Shown in pieces: positions 17,398 through 24,897 of a stretch of DNA of 64,000 bases. Under the pieces are notes generated by a model. That model did not search any database. It had not been told where the DNA came from and saw only the letters and a list, made by a program, of their open reading frames with translations. Numbering within the stretch: position 1 is the first letter of the stretch; each line of letters opens with the position of its first letter. The position numbers and the translations under genes were made by a program. Source of the stretch: Nocardia aurea (GTDB taxonomy: Bacteria > Actinomycetota > Actinomycetes > Mycobacteriales > Mycobacteriaceae); assembly GCF_003123685.1 (NCBI RefSeq), contig NZ_QCYJ01000132.1, forward strand, positions 62,001 through 126,000. Reading direction: 5' to 3'.

Positions 17398-18387
17398 ATG
17401 TCGATCGATTCGGCTACTGAGCAGGCGGTGTCCCCGTACGGTGCGGAGCTCGATGCAATGCTCGAGGTGAGCTCACGGATCACGAAGACGAGCGGCGTGG
17501 TGGAGATCGGATTCAGGGTCTCCGAGGGGCATGAGCTGCCGCCGTGGAGTCCGGGCGCACACATCGATGTCTTCGTCGCGGACGGCTCGGCTCGGCAGTA
17601 CTCCCTCACCGGCTATGACCGCTCGGTCAGCACCTGGCGCATCGCCGTACTGCGCGAACCAGATGGGCGGGGCGGGTCGAACTGGATCCATGACCACGTT
17701 GCACCGGGTGATCGTGTCCGAGTGCGAGGGCCCCGCAACCACTTTCCGCTCCATCCTTCACCTCGATATGTATTCATCGCGGGCGGCATCGGCATCACAC
17801 CGATCTTGCCGATGGTCGCCGAGGCCGACCGAACTGGCGCCGACTGGCACCTCTACTACTGTGGTCGCTCATCCGAAACAATGGCCTTTACCGACGAGCT
17901 CGCCTCATTCGGCGACCGAGTCAGCTTCTTCCCACGGGAGGAACATGGGCGGCTCGACTTGGAAAAGGCGATCGGACATCGGCTGAATGACACCCTGATC
18001 TACTGCTGTGGTCCGGAGCCTCTGCTAGACGCAATCAGAGAGCTGAGCTCGCGGTGGAACCCTGGCGCGCTGCGCGTGGAGCATTTTACGCCACCGAAAC
18101 CTGTGGATACCGGCGAGGATCAGCCGGTAGAGGTCGAGCTTCGAGCATCGCAGTTGACTCTGGAGGTGCCCGCGGGAACCTCGATCCTGCGGGCGGTCGC
18201 CGATGCCGGGATCCACGTCATTTCATCCTGCTCGGAAGGTATTTGTGGATCTTGCGAGACTCCGGTGATCGAAGGCACAATCGACCACCGGGACGCTGTG
18301 CTGTCCGACGAAGAGCGCGCCGCCAACGACACTATGATGATCTGCGTTTCGCGACCTCGGTGCGGCCGCCTCGTGCTGGATCTGTGA
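17398..18387 (+). CDS. Oxygenase reductase with flavin, NAD and C-terminal 2Fe-2S domains (phthalate dioxygenase reductase/VanB type)
   Basis: 329 residues. Residues 20-110 form the flavin domain (RQYSLTGYDR), residues 115-225 the NAD(P) domain (VFIAGGIGITPILPM, YCCGPEPLLDAI), and residues 240-329 a plant-type 2Fe-2S domain with CSEGICGSC and a final Cys in MMICVSRPRCG. This order is class IA oxygenase reductase. It passes electrons from NAD(P)H through flavin and the 2Fe-2S cluster to an oxygenase. No Rieske oxygenase is next to it. Its promoter element matches that of the P450 operon at 3.2 kb, which lacks a reductase, so a shared regulon is plausible, though these reductases do not usually serve 3Fe-4S ferredoxins. 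Start: ATG at 17398 after GAGGTGAG. Confidence 0.9.
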   Translation: MSIDSATEQAVSPYGAELDAMLEVSSRITKTSGVVEIGFRVSEGHELPPWSPGAHIDVFVADGSARQYSLTGYDRSVSTWRIAVLREPDGRGGSNWIHDHVAPGDRVRVRGPRNHFPLHPSPRYVFIAGGIGITPILPMVAEADRTGADWHLYYCGRSSETMAFTDELASFGDRVSFFPREEHGRLDLEKAIGHRLNDTLIYCCGPEPLLDAIRELSSRWNPGALRVEHFTPPKPVDTGEDQPVEVELRASQLTLEVPAGTSILRAVADAGIHVISSCSEGICGSCETPVIEGTIDHRDAVLSDEERAANDTMMICVSRPRCGRLVLDL

Positions 18388-18529
18388 GACAGTCGCGGGC
18401 GGAATCATGGATCGTGCGCGCTGTCATGGTCACAGGGGAGGAGCACACGGCGTCGCCCAGCTCAACACGGTCGTGGGCGCATCGCGGGTGCATGGCGATC
18501 TCCGTCTGCGCGTCGCCGTCGGTAGTGGT

Positions 18530-19105
18530 CTCGGGCGGGACCATGATTCACGACCATCGCAGTAGCCAAGCCCCCATCCGACGGCGGCCAGGCGGGCGTT
18601 CTCGATCCGCTGGTGGGTGATCGAGATGGCCTTGCCCGAGGCCGTGGTGATCGGCGCTGAGCCGCGTAGCGGAAATCGGGTGCGGTCGGCATTGACTTCG
18701 GCGAGCGATCTGGCGTGAGTTAGGTCGCCGATCTCGGGAACCGGTGATGACGACGTAGTCACGGTCTTTGCAGACTTCCTCGTCCACCTCCAACTCGTCG
18801 GTTGGCGGCCTGCACGGCGCAGCGCGGCCCGCGACCCCGGCCTTGGTCAGCAGCGGCACTCTGAGGTTCTCGAAAATCGGGCCACTGCCATCAGGTTGAT
18901 CACGAACACCGGACGACCGGTCGCGGGCGACGCCGCGACCATCAGCCGCGGGGGTCTCGATCGCGACCGGGATCTGATCCTCGGCCAGGTTCCCAGCGCG
19001 TCAGCGAGTAGCTCGGTCAGCTCGCCCGACCCGTTGGGCTGTCGTCGGTTCGCTTGTTGCGATCAACTTCTCGTGGTCAACGATGCTCGTGACGTCAGGG
19101 TGGCT
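18530..19105 (-). mobile_element. IS110-family transposase remnant
   Basis: On the minus strand, pieces of an IS110-type transposase can be read in more than one frame: LAEDQIPVAIETP near 18970, then in another frame PATGRPVFVINLMAVARF near 18900, and GSAPITTASGKAISITHQRI followed by ENARLAAVGWGLGYC near 18560-18680. These match the N-terminal and C-terminal blocks of that family in the right order, separated by frameshifts and a loss in the middle. No complete transposase or clear ends are visible. It lies just before the decayed duplicate segment at 19.1-19.9 kb. Confidence 0.7.
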
Positions 19106-19118
19106 TGACCTCCGCGCG

Positions 19119-19178
19119 GAGACGTTCGACACCATCGCAATGCTCGAGGAGGTCCGCGGCACCGATGATCGGTCGTGA
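19119..19178 (+). pseudogene. Remnant of the 3' end of a folP-like gene
   Basis: Twenty codons ending in TGA read ETFDTIAMLEEVRGTDDRS, close to the C-terminus of the intact paralogue (ETVDTVAMLEAVWGSID). It is followed 46 bp later by promoter element copy B and 588 bp later by a reductase start remnant, the same gene order as the intact segment at 16.4-17.4 kb. Confidence 0.6.
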
Positions 19179-19224
19179 CGGACGGGGGCGGTTGCCGAGC
19201 GGCTCCATGATTCAAATCACAATG

Positions 19225-19252
19225 GGGTAGTGCGACCGGGTAATTCACCCCT
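19225..19252 (+). promoter_or_regulatory. Copy B of the 28-bp promoter element
   Basis: Matches GGGTAG-N6-YGGGTR-N-TTYN-CCCCT. Upstream similarity to copy A continues over CATG and AATCACA. It now lies before a truncated gene and probably drives nothing useful. Confidence 0.55.
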
Positions 19253-19765
19253 ACACGCATGCGTCTTACGGTGACACTCTTGGCCGGTCGAATTCGCACC
19301 CGGGTCGACGTGATCGCACCGGGGCGCCAACACACTCCACGAGACGCTGATGTTTACGGGGATTGGAGCTGGCGGACACGATCGCGATTCGTAACTCAGT
19401 TCTTGAAGGGCCATCAGATGGGCAATTCCTCGACAGGTATTTCGCGAGGTTGCTACGCCATCTGCCGCAGCGTCGCGGCATCACATCAAACGGTGTGTGT
19501 ACGGCCAATCATTCGAGGTGCGGTAACGCCTTTGGGGCGAATCAGTAGCGGACTGAACTGTTCCGAGTCGGAATGAGTTCATGCGAACGCGACGGCGTAG
19601 GAGGCATACAGCAAACAACGTAGGTGTGGTACGGCATCCACCCGACAAGCAGGCGGTCATTGGATGCTTCTGCCTGAAGGCCACGCGAATACTGTTAATC
19701 AGCAGATTCGGTTAGTGCCCGACCATGTTGGATCGACGACCATTGGAGTGAATCAGGTAAACGAT

Positions 19766-19957
19766 ATGTCGATCGATTCGGTCATTGAAACACGGCTACC
19801 CACACGGGGTGACGAGCTCGACACCGAACTCCACTCCGCGCGGTCGGGCATCGTTTACCGCATTCGAGGCACTGCCGCACTTGCCGGTTGCGTCGCAAAG
19901 CAAGCCATTGGTCGGCCGAACCAGAAGTGCGGCAGTCGAAATGGGCTCCGGTATTGA
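19766..19957 (+). pseudogene. Truncated 5' end of a second reductase gene
   Basis: The frame begins MSIDSVIETRLPTRGDELDT, matching the reductase start MSIDSATEQAVSPYGAELDA at 17398. Similarity fades after about 30 codons and the frame stops at 19957. No flavin or iron-sulphur domain follows. It is the end of a decayed segmental duplication. Confidence 0.6.
19871..19936. repeat. 12-bp inverted repeat inside the decayed segment
   Basis: ACTGCCGCACTT (19871-19882) and its exact reverse complement (19925-19936) are 42 bp apart. It could be a fold-back, a mobile-element scar or an operator; nothing else supports a choice. Confidence 0.4.
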
Positions 19958-20140
19958 ATGCGAACCACCCACCTGGCCCTGTGTTGGCCTGTTGCCTCAG
20001 CTCTGGCACGCGGCCGGGCCGTCCACGAAGGATCGTGCGGCCTGCTGGCGCCGTAAGAGGCGAAACCACGTGAATACCCGATTGTCCCTGCGAGCCGCTA
20101 GTCAGGCAGCCCGCGAATCCCTCATCGAGGAGGAACCCCC

Positions 20141-21190
20141 ATGTCGAGACGTCGATCAGCCAAGATCCTGATTCCATTGGGCGTACTACTGTTGTTGGCC
20201 GGTGCGGTCATGCGGTTCTACGTCGTCCCGTCGGTGTCGAAGTTGCCGAACGATCTCGATGTCACCAATCACTATGCAGGAACGGGCACGCTACTCAACG
20301 CAGCGGCTCTGCAGGCGGGAGATACCGCGAACGCCGTGGCCTCGAACGTGCCTGTCACCGTCGACCGTCACACCTATGTCAGTGGTGTGGAGGGTGACAC
20401 CGCGATCGTGCATGACGATTTCACTGTGAACGCGCCGGGCGGAATTTCATTGCCCACCAATCACATCTACGCCCTCGACCGCAAGTCGATGGAGGCCGCC
20501 CAGGCACCGGCCGGGACCGACGTCGAACCTCATCAGGGACTGACCATCGGGTTGCCGATATCGCCGGATTCGGGCACCGCCTACCAACTTTACGATTTCG
20601 CGACCGGTTCCACCGTTCCGATGAAGTACACGGGTGCCGCGACCGTCTCGGGTCGTAGCACCCTCGGCTACGCGATCACGGCGTCAGGGGCTCTCCGCGA
20701 CAAGGCTATTCTTTCAGCATTGCCCGCGGCATTGCCGAAAGCTCAGCTCGCGGGGCTCGCGCCGCTGCTGCCCTCAGACGTACAGGCCAAGATCGGTGCT
20801 GCTGCGGCAACGCTGCCCGATCCGGTCCCGCTCAAGTACACGGCCGCGTCTGACCTCGCACTCGCCGTAGACGAAACCTTGGGTACACCGGTGGACGGCA
20901 CCATGGCGATGAAGGTCGTCGTCAATGTCGACATCGCCGGCGAACAGGTCGCGATCATGCCGGTGATGGCGCTGGACACCAAGCTCACCAGTGCCTCGAT
21001 CGCGGCGGCCGCCGATACCGCAGCATCGACGTCGCGATTGTTGTTTATCGGGTCGATCGTCGTCCCGGTGACGTTGGTGATCCTTGGTCTGATCCTGATC
21101 GGCCTCGGTGTGGTGCGTCTTCGCCCGTCCGTGAGTTCCACAGCCGACAGCGCAGACCGCCGTTCCACCACGAGCGCGGCCGCCAACTGA
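20141..21190 (+). CDS. DUF3068 (PorA-family) cell-envelope protein
   Basis: 349 residues. An N-terminal membrane helix (ILIPLGVLLLLAGAVMRFYV) is followed by a long exported region and a C-terminal helix (LLFIGSIVVPVTLVILGLIL), then a short Ser/Thr-rich cytoplasmic tail. This two-helix arrangement with the motif TVDRHTYVSGVEGDTAIVHD is typical of DUF3068 proteins, which occur in mycolic-acid bacteria. Function is unknown. A GAGGAGGA ribosome site lies before the ATG. It appears to be a single-gene unit, since a terminator follows and the upstream DNA is decayed. Confidence 0.85.
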   Translation: MSRRRSAKILIPLGVLLLLAGAVMRFYVVPSVSKLPNDLDVTNHYAGTGTLLNAAALQAGDTANAVASNVPVTVDRHTYVSGVEGDTAIVHDDFTVNAPGGISLPTNHIYALDRKSMEAAQAPAGTDVEPHQGLTIGLPISPDSGTAYQLYDFATGSTVPMKYTGAATVSGRSTLGYAITASGALRDKAILSALPAALPKAQLAGLAPLLPSDVQAKIGAAAATLPDPVPLKYTAASDLALAVDETLGTPVDGTMAMKVVVNVDIAGEQVAIMPVMALDTKLTSASIAAAADTAASTSRLLFIGSIVVPVTLVILGLILIGLGVVRLRPSVSSTADSADRRSTTSAAAN

Positions 21191-21197
21191 GTGCCTT

Positions 21198-21233
21198 GTT
21201 CGGGGCGATCGCCCTGCGTAGATCGCCCCGAAC
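21198..21233 (+). terminator. Hairpin after the DUF3068 gene
   Basis: GTTCGGGGCGATC (21198-21210) and GATCGCCCCGAAC (21221-21233) are exact inverted repeats of 13 bp with a 10-base loop, just after the stop codon and before the formate dehydrogenase gene. There is no T-run, as is common in actinobacteria. Confidence 0.7.
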
Positions 21234-21252
21234 ACCACAGAGAAAGTAGTAG

Positions 21253-23577
21253 ATGTCAGTGCCGCGTCCCGATCCTTACGAGTTCGATGAGAATGATCTC
21301 GTCGTCAGTCCTGCGAAGTCCTATGCAGCAGGTATCGGCGCTGTTGTGGTGTCGTTGCGGCGCGGGTTCGAGCAGATGGGTGCGGTGCGCACAGTGCGCA
21401 CGTTGTCGAAGTTGAACCAGCGATCCGGGTTCGACTGTCCAGGTTGCGCTTGGCCGGAAACGCCGGGGCACCGCAAGCACGCGGAATTTTGTGAGAACGG
21501 CGCCAAGGCTGTCGCTGAGGAAGCGACAACGCGAGTCGTGACTCCCGAGTTTTTCGCACAGCACTCGGTGCAGGAGTTGCTGGGCCGGAGCGAGTACTGG
21601 CTGGGGCAACAGGGGCGGCTGACCCATCCGATGGTGTTGCGACCCGGCAGCAACCACTATGTCCCGCTGGAATGGGATGAGGCGTTCGGCATGATCGCCG
21701 AGCAGTTGAAAGCGCTGGAAAGTCCTGATCGTGCTGTGTTCTATACCTCCGGACGTACCAGTAACGAGGCTGCGTTCCTGTACCAGTTGCTGGTTCGGTC
21801 GTTCGGCACCAATAACTTGCCGGACTGCTCGAATATGTGCCACGAATCGTCTGGCACTGCCCTGGTCGACACGATCGGGATCGGCAAAGGATCGGTCTCG
21901 GTGACCGATATAGAGCATGCCGAACTCATCCTGGTTGTCGGCCAAAACCCCGGAACCAACCACCCGCGGATGCTGTCGACCTTGGAGAGAGCGAAGGCCA
22001 ACGGCGCAAAGGTGATCGCGATCAACCCTCTTCCTGAAGCGGGATTGCTGCGTTTTCGGGATCCGCAGAAGATTCACGGCGTACTGGGCACGGGAGTCGC
22101 CATCGCCGACGAGTTCCTGCAGATCCGCCTCGGCGGAGATCAAGCCCTGTTCCAGGCACTAGGGCGGCTGCTAGTGGAAGCCGACGACGCGCGGCCCGGC
22201 GCCGTTTTGGACCACCAATTCATCACGACCTGTACCGATGGCTTCGATGAATACGTCGCCTCCATACGCGGCTTCGACCTGGATATCGCAGTGGCGGCAA
22301 CTGGGCTGAGCATCGACCGCATCCGCGAAACCGCCCAGGCGCTGGCTACCTCCAAGCGGACAGTTATCTGCTGGGCGATGGGTTTGACCCAGCACGTCCA
22401 TGGTGTCGCGACCATCAAAGACGCGGTCAACCTGCTGTTGCTGCAAGGCATGATCGGCAAACCGGGTGCAGGAGTGTGCCCTGTTCGCGGTCACTCCAAC
22501 GTTCAGGGCGATCGGACGATGGGCGTCTGGGAGAAGATGCCCGAATCGTTTCTGAAGGCACTCGATTCCGAGTTCGGTATCGAAGCTCCGCGAGATCACG
22601 GGTACGACGTCGTGGACTCCATCCGGGCGATGCGTGATGGCCGTGCCAGCGTTTTCGTCGGCATGGGCGGCAACTTCGTCGCCGCAACTCCCGACACTAC
22701 GGTCACCGAATCCGCGCTGCGCAGCTGCACTCTGACCGTGCAGGTATCAACCAAGCTCAACCGCAGCCACCTCGTCCACGGTGCCACTGCGGTGATCTTG
22801 CCGGCGCTCGCGCGTACAGACCGCGACATCCAGTCCGGCGGGAAACAGAAGGTTACCGTAGAGGATTCGATGTCGGTGGTGCACTTCTCCCGCGGGGCAC
22901 TCACCCCGCCAGGCAAGCAGGTGCGCAGCGAAATCGCGATCGTGTGCGGTCTGGCTCAGGCACTGTTCGGCCCCGACCACTTTGTGCCGTGGGCAACGTT
23001 CGTTACTGACTACGACCGCGTCCGTGACGCCATCGCCCGGGTCGTGCCTGGCTTCGAGGACTTCAACAAACGGGTCCGCCAGCCCGACGGTTTCGTTCTA
23101 CCGCACCCACCGCGGGATGAGCGCCGCTTCGAAACCGATTCCGGGAAGGCGAAATTCACTATCAACCCACTGACCTGGCTGCCTGTTCCGCCAGGACGGC
23201 TGATATTGCAGACCTTGCGCTCTCACGACCAGTACAACACCACCATCTATGGCCTGGATGATCGCTACCGCGGCATCAAGGGCGGACGCCGGGTACTGCT
23301 GATCAATACCGCCGACCTGGAGTCGATGCAACTTTCGCCCGACGAGCTTGTCGACATTGTTTCCGAACGATCCCTTCCTGACGGTTCGGTCGAGGAACGG
23401 CGTGTCGAGAATTTCCGACTCGTTCCCTATCCCACCCCGCAAGGTAATGCGGCGGCCTACTACCCCGAAACCAACCCGCTGATCGCACTCGATCATGTCG
23501 CGACGGGATCCAACACACCCGTCTCCAAGGCTGTGACAATCCGCGTGGTTCCGCGCCGCGCCGAGAGCGGCTCGTGA
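21253..23577 (+). CDS. Molybdopterin oxidoreductase of the FdhF/YdeP type (formate dehydrogenase-like)
   Basis: 774 residues. The N-terminus has GFDCPGCAWPETPGHRKHAE followed by FCENGAKAV, as in the YdeP branch, instead of the four-Cys cluster of classical FdhF. The likely molybdenum ligand is C196 in SNMCHESSGTAL, where E. coli FdhF has selenocysteine. Mo-bisMGD contacts include VVGQNPGTNHPRML, HGYDVVDS and PHPPRDERRFET. The family oxidises formate or an unknown small substrate; some members belong to acid or redox stress. The FdhD gene overlaps its end, which supports a formate dehydrogenase-type enzyme. It may dispose of formate released by PurU at 38.6 kb. Confidence 0.88.
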   Translation: MSVPRPDPYEFDENDLVVSPAKSYAAGIGAVVVSLRRGFEQMGAVRTVRTLSKLNQRSGFDCPGCAWPETPGHRKHAEFCENGAKAVAEEATTRVVTPEFFAQHSVQELLGRSEYWLGQQGRLTHPMVLRPGSNHYVPLEWDEAFGMIAEQLKALESPDRAVFYTSGRTSNEAAFLYQLLVRSFGTNNLPDCSNMCHESSGTALVDTIGIGKGSVSVTDIEHAELILVVGQNPGTNHPRMLSTLERAKANGAKVIAINPLPEAGLLRFRDPQKIHGVLGTGVAIADEFLQIRLGGDQALFQALGRLLVEADDARPGAVLDHQFITTCTDGFDEYVASIRGFDLDIAVAATGLSIDRIRETAQALATSKRTVICWAMGLTQHVHGVATIKDAVNLLLLQGMIGKPGAGVCPVRGHSNVQGDRTMGVWEKMPESFLKALDSEFGIEAPRDHGYDVVDSIRAMRDGRASVFVGMGGNFVAATPDTTVTESALRSCTLTVQVSTKLNRSHLVHGATAVILPALARTDRDIQSGGKQKVTVEDSMSVVHFSRGALTPPGKQVRSEIAIVCGLAQALFGPDHFVPWATFVTDYDRVRDAIARVVPGFEDFNKRVRQPDGFVLPHPPRDERRFETDSGKAKFTINPLTWLPVPPGRLILQTLRSHDQYNTTIYGLDDRYRGIKGGRRVLLINTADLESMQLSPDELVDIVSERSLPDGSVEERRVENFRLVPYPTPQGNAAAYYPETNPLIALDHVATGSNTPVSKAVTIRVVPRRAESGS

Positions 23578-24407
23578 TGGGCAGAGTCACGACTCGTGTG
23601 CGAATCAACCGATACCGCGATGGATTCGACTGTGTCGCGCCCGACACCGTTGTCGTCGAGGAACCCCTCGAGATCCGGATCAACAACAAGCCGGTTGCGA
23701 TCACCATGCGCACGCCTGGTGCCGATATCGAACTCGCGCAGGGCTTTCTACTCGCCGAAGGTATCATTGCCGACCGCGACGACATCGCCGCAATACGCTA
23801 CTGCGACAGCCGCGACGCTGAAGGCCGCAACACCTACAATGTGCTCACCGTCGAATTGGCTGCCCATATCGCGCCTCCGCAACTCGCTCTCGAACGCAAC
23901 TTCTACACCAGCTCCTCCTGCGGAATCTGCGGCAAAGCCAGCCTCGACGCCATCCGGCAGCGCACCAAGTACTCACCTGCCACCGACATCGCTACGGTTT
24001 CGAGCCACACTGTATCGACACTGCCGGACGCATTGGCTGCCGCACAGAAGGTCTTCGCGACTACGGGCGGACTGCATGCGGCGGGCCTGTTCACAACCGG
24101 CGGTGAACTGCTGGCTCTCCGCGAGGACGTCGGTCGACACAATGCCACCGACAAACTCATAGGCTGGAGTCTCGAACAGAACCGGATCCCGCTGCGCGGG
24201 ACCATCATGCTAGTCAGTGGTCGTGTGTCGTTCGAGCTGGCTCAGAAGGCAGTAATGGCGGGAATCCCGATCCTTGCAGCCGTCTCCGCGCCCACGTCAC
24301 TCGCGATCGATCTGGCCGAGGACACCGGCCTCACCCTCATCGGATTCCTGCGCGGCCGGGCCATGAACGTGTACACGCATTTCTCGCGAATTCGGTTATG
24401 CGAATGA
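23577..24407 (+). CDS. fdhD: Formate dehydrogenase accessory sulfurtransferase FdhD
   Basis: 276 residues. FdhD hands sulphur from a cysteine desulphurase to the molybdenum cofactor of formate dehydrogenase. The persulphide-carrying Cys pair is in TSSSCGICGKAS, and the conserved GLHAAGLFT, REDVGRHNATDKLIG and VSGRVSFELAQKA blocks are present. The ATG at 23577 shares one base with the stop of the upstream oxidoreductase gene (TGATG), so the two are coupled. The C-terminus GFLRGRAMNVYTH is typical. Confidence 0.96.
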   Translation: MGRVTTRVRINRYRDGFDCVAPDTVVVEEPLEIRINNKPVAITMRTPGADIELAQGFLLAEGIIADRDDIAAIRYCDSRDAEGRNTYNVLTVELAAHIAPPQLALERNFYTSSSCGICGKASLDAIRQRTKYSPATDIATVSSHTVSTLPDALAAAQKVFATTGGLHAAGLFTTGGELLALREDVGRHNATDKLIGWSLEQNRIPLRGTIMLVSGRVSFELAQKAVMAGIPILAAVSAPTSLAIDLAEDTGLTLIGFLRGRAMNVYTHFSRIRLCE

Positions 24408-24561
24408 TCTGCTATTTTCATTGCGCGAGCAGACCGAATGCGGATCGGTGTTCGGAAACTCAAATGGCGGCACGATCGGTTGAATTGTCGAGTCTTCGGC
24501 GGTTCTCCTGCCTGGCAGGTTCTGTCGGTCTGGTCGACCCCTTCTACTCTTCGGATACCTC

Positions 24562-24897
24562 ATGGATTTTTTGATCGGTGTATATCTGGTCCTCATCGGT
24601 GTTTATATCGGTGGACTGACCCTATTTAGATCCAACCCAAAATATAGGCGAAAAGAATTGGTCTCGGGTGGCGAAATCGGCGATATCGCAGATCGGGCCA
24701 ACGCCCCAGGACAGTTGGTCGGCCACTGCGACAAGCCTCTCTTCGGGGCGCTGACCACAGATGATGCGCACACGCTGATGCAACTTCATCGGCGGTGCCG
24801 AGTAGGTACTTGCGCCCGTAAGCGCGCCGCATTTCATGAGTTGGTGGTGACCGGTCGCTTGGTCCCCGACCGTCGAGCAGAGGGACACCTTCGATGA
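24562..24897 (+). CDS. Small membrane-anchored protein preceding the conservon
   Basis: 111 residues from an ATG at 24562. A single N-terminal membrane helix (MDFLIGVYLVLIGVYIGGLT) is followed by a soluble part with a Cys-rich stretch LHRRCRVGTCARKRAAFHEL. Its stop overlaps the ATG of the histidine-kinase-like gene (ATGA), which is the main support that it is real. I recall similar short LHRxC-CPRK proteins in Nocardia, but I know no function. It may be an upstream member of the conservon operon. Confidence 0.6.
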   Translation: MDFLIGVYLVLIGVYIGGLTLFRSNPKYRRKELVSGGEIGDIADRANAPGQLVGHCDKPLFGALTTDDAHTLMQLHRRCRVGTCARKRAAFHELVVTGRLVPDRRAEGHLR

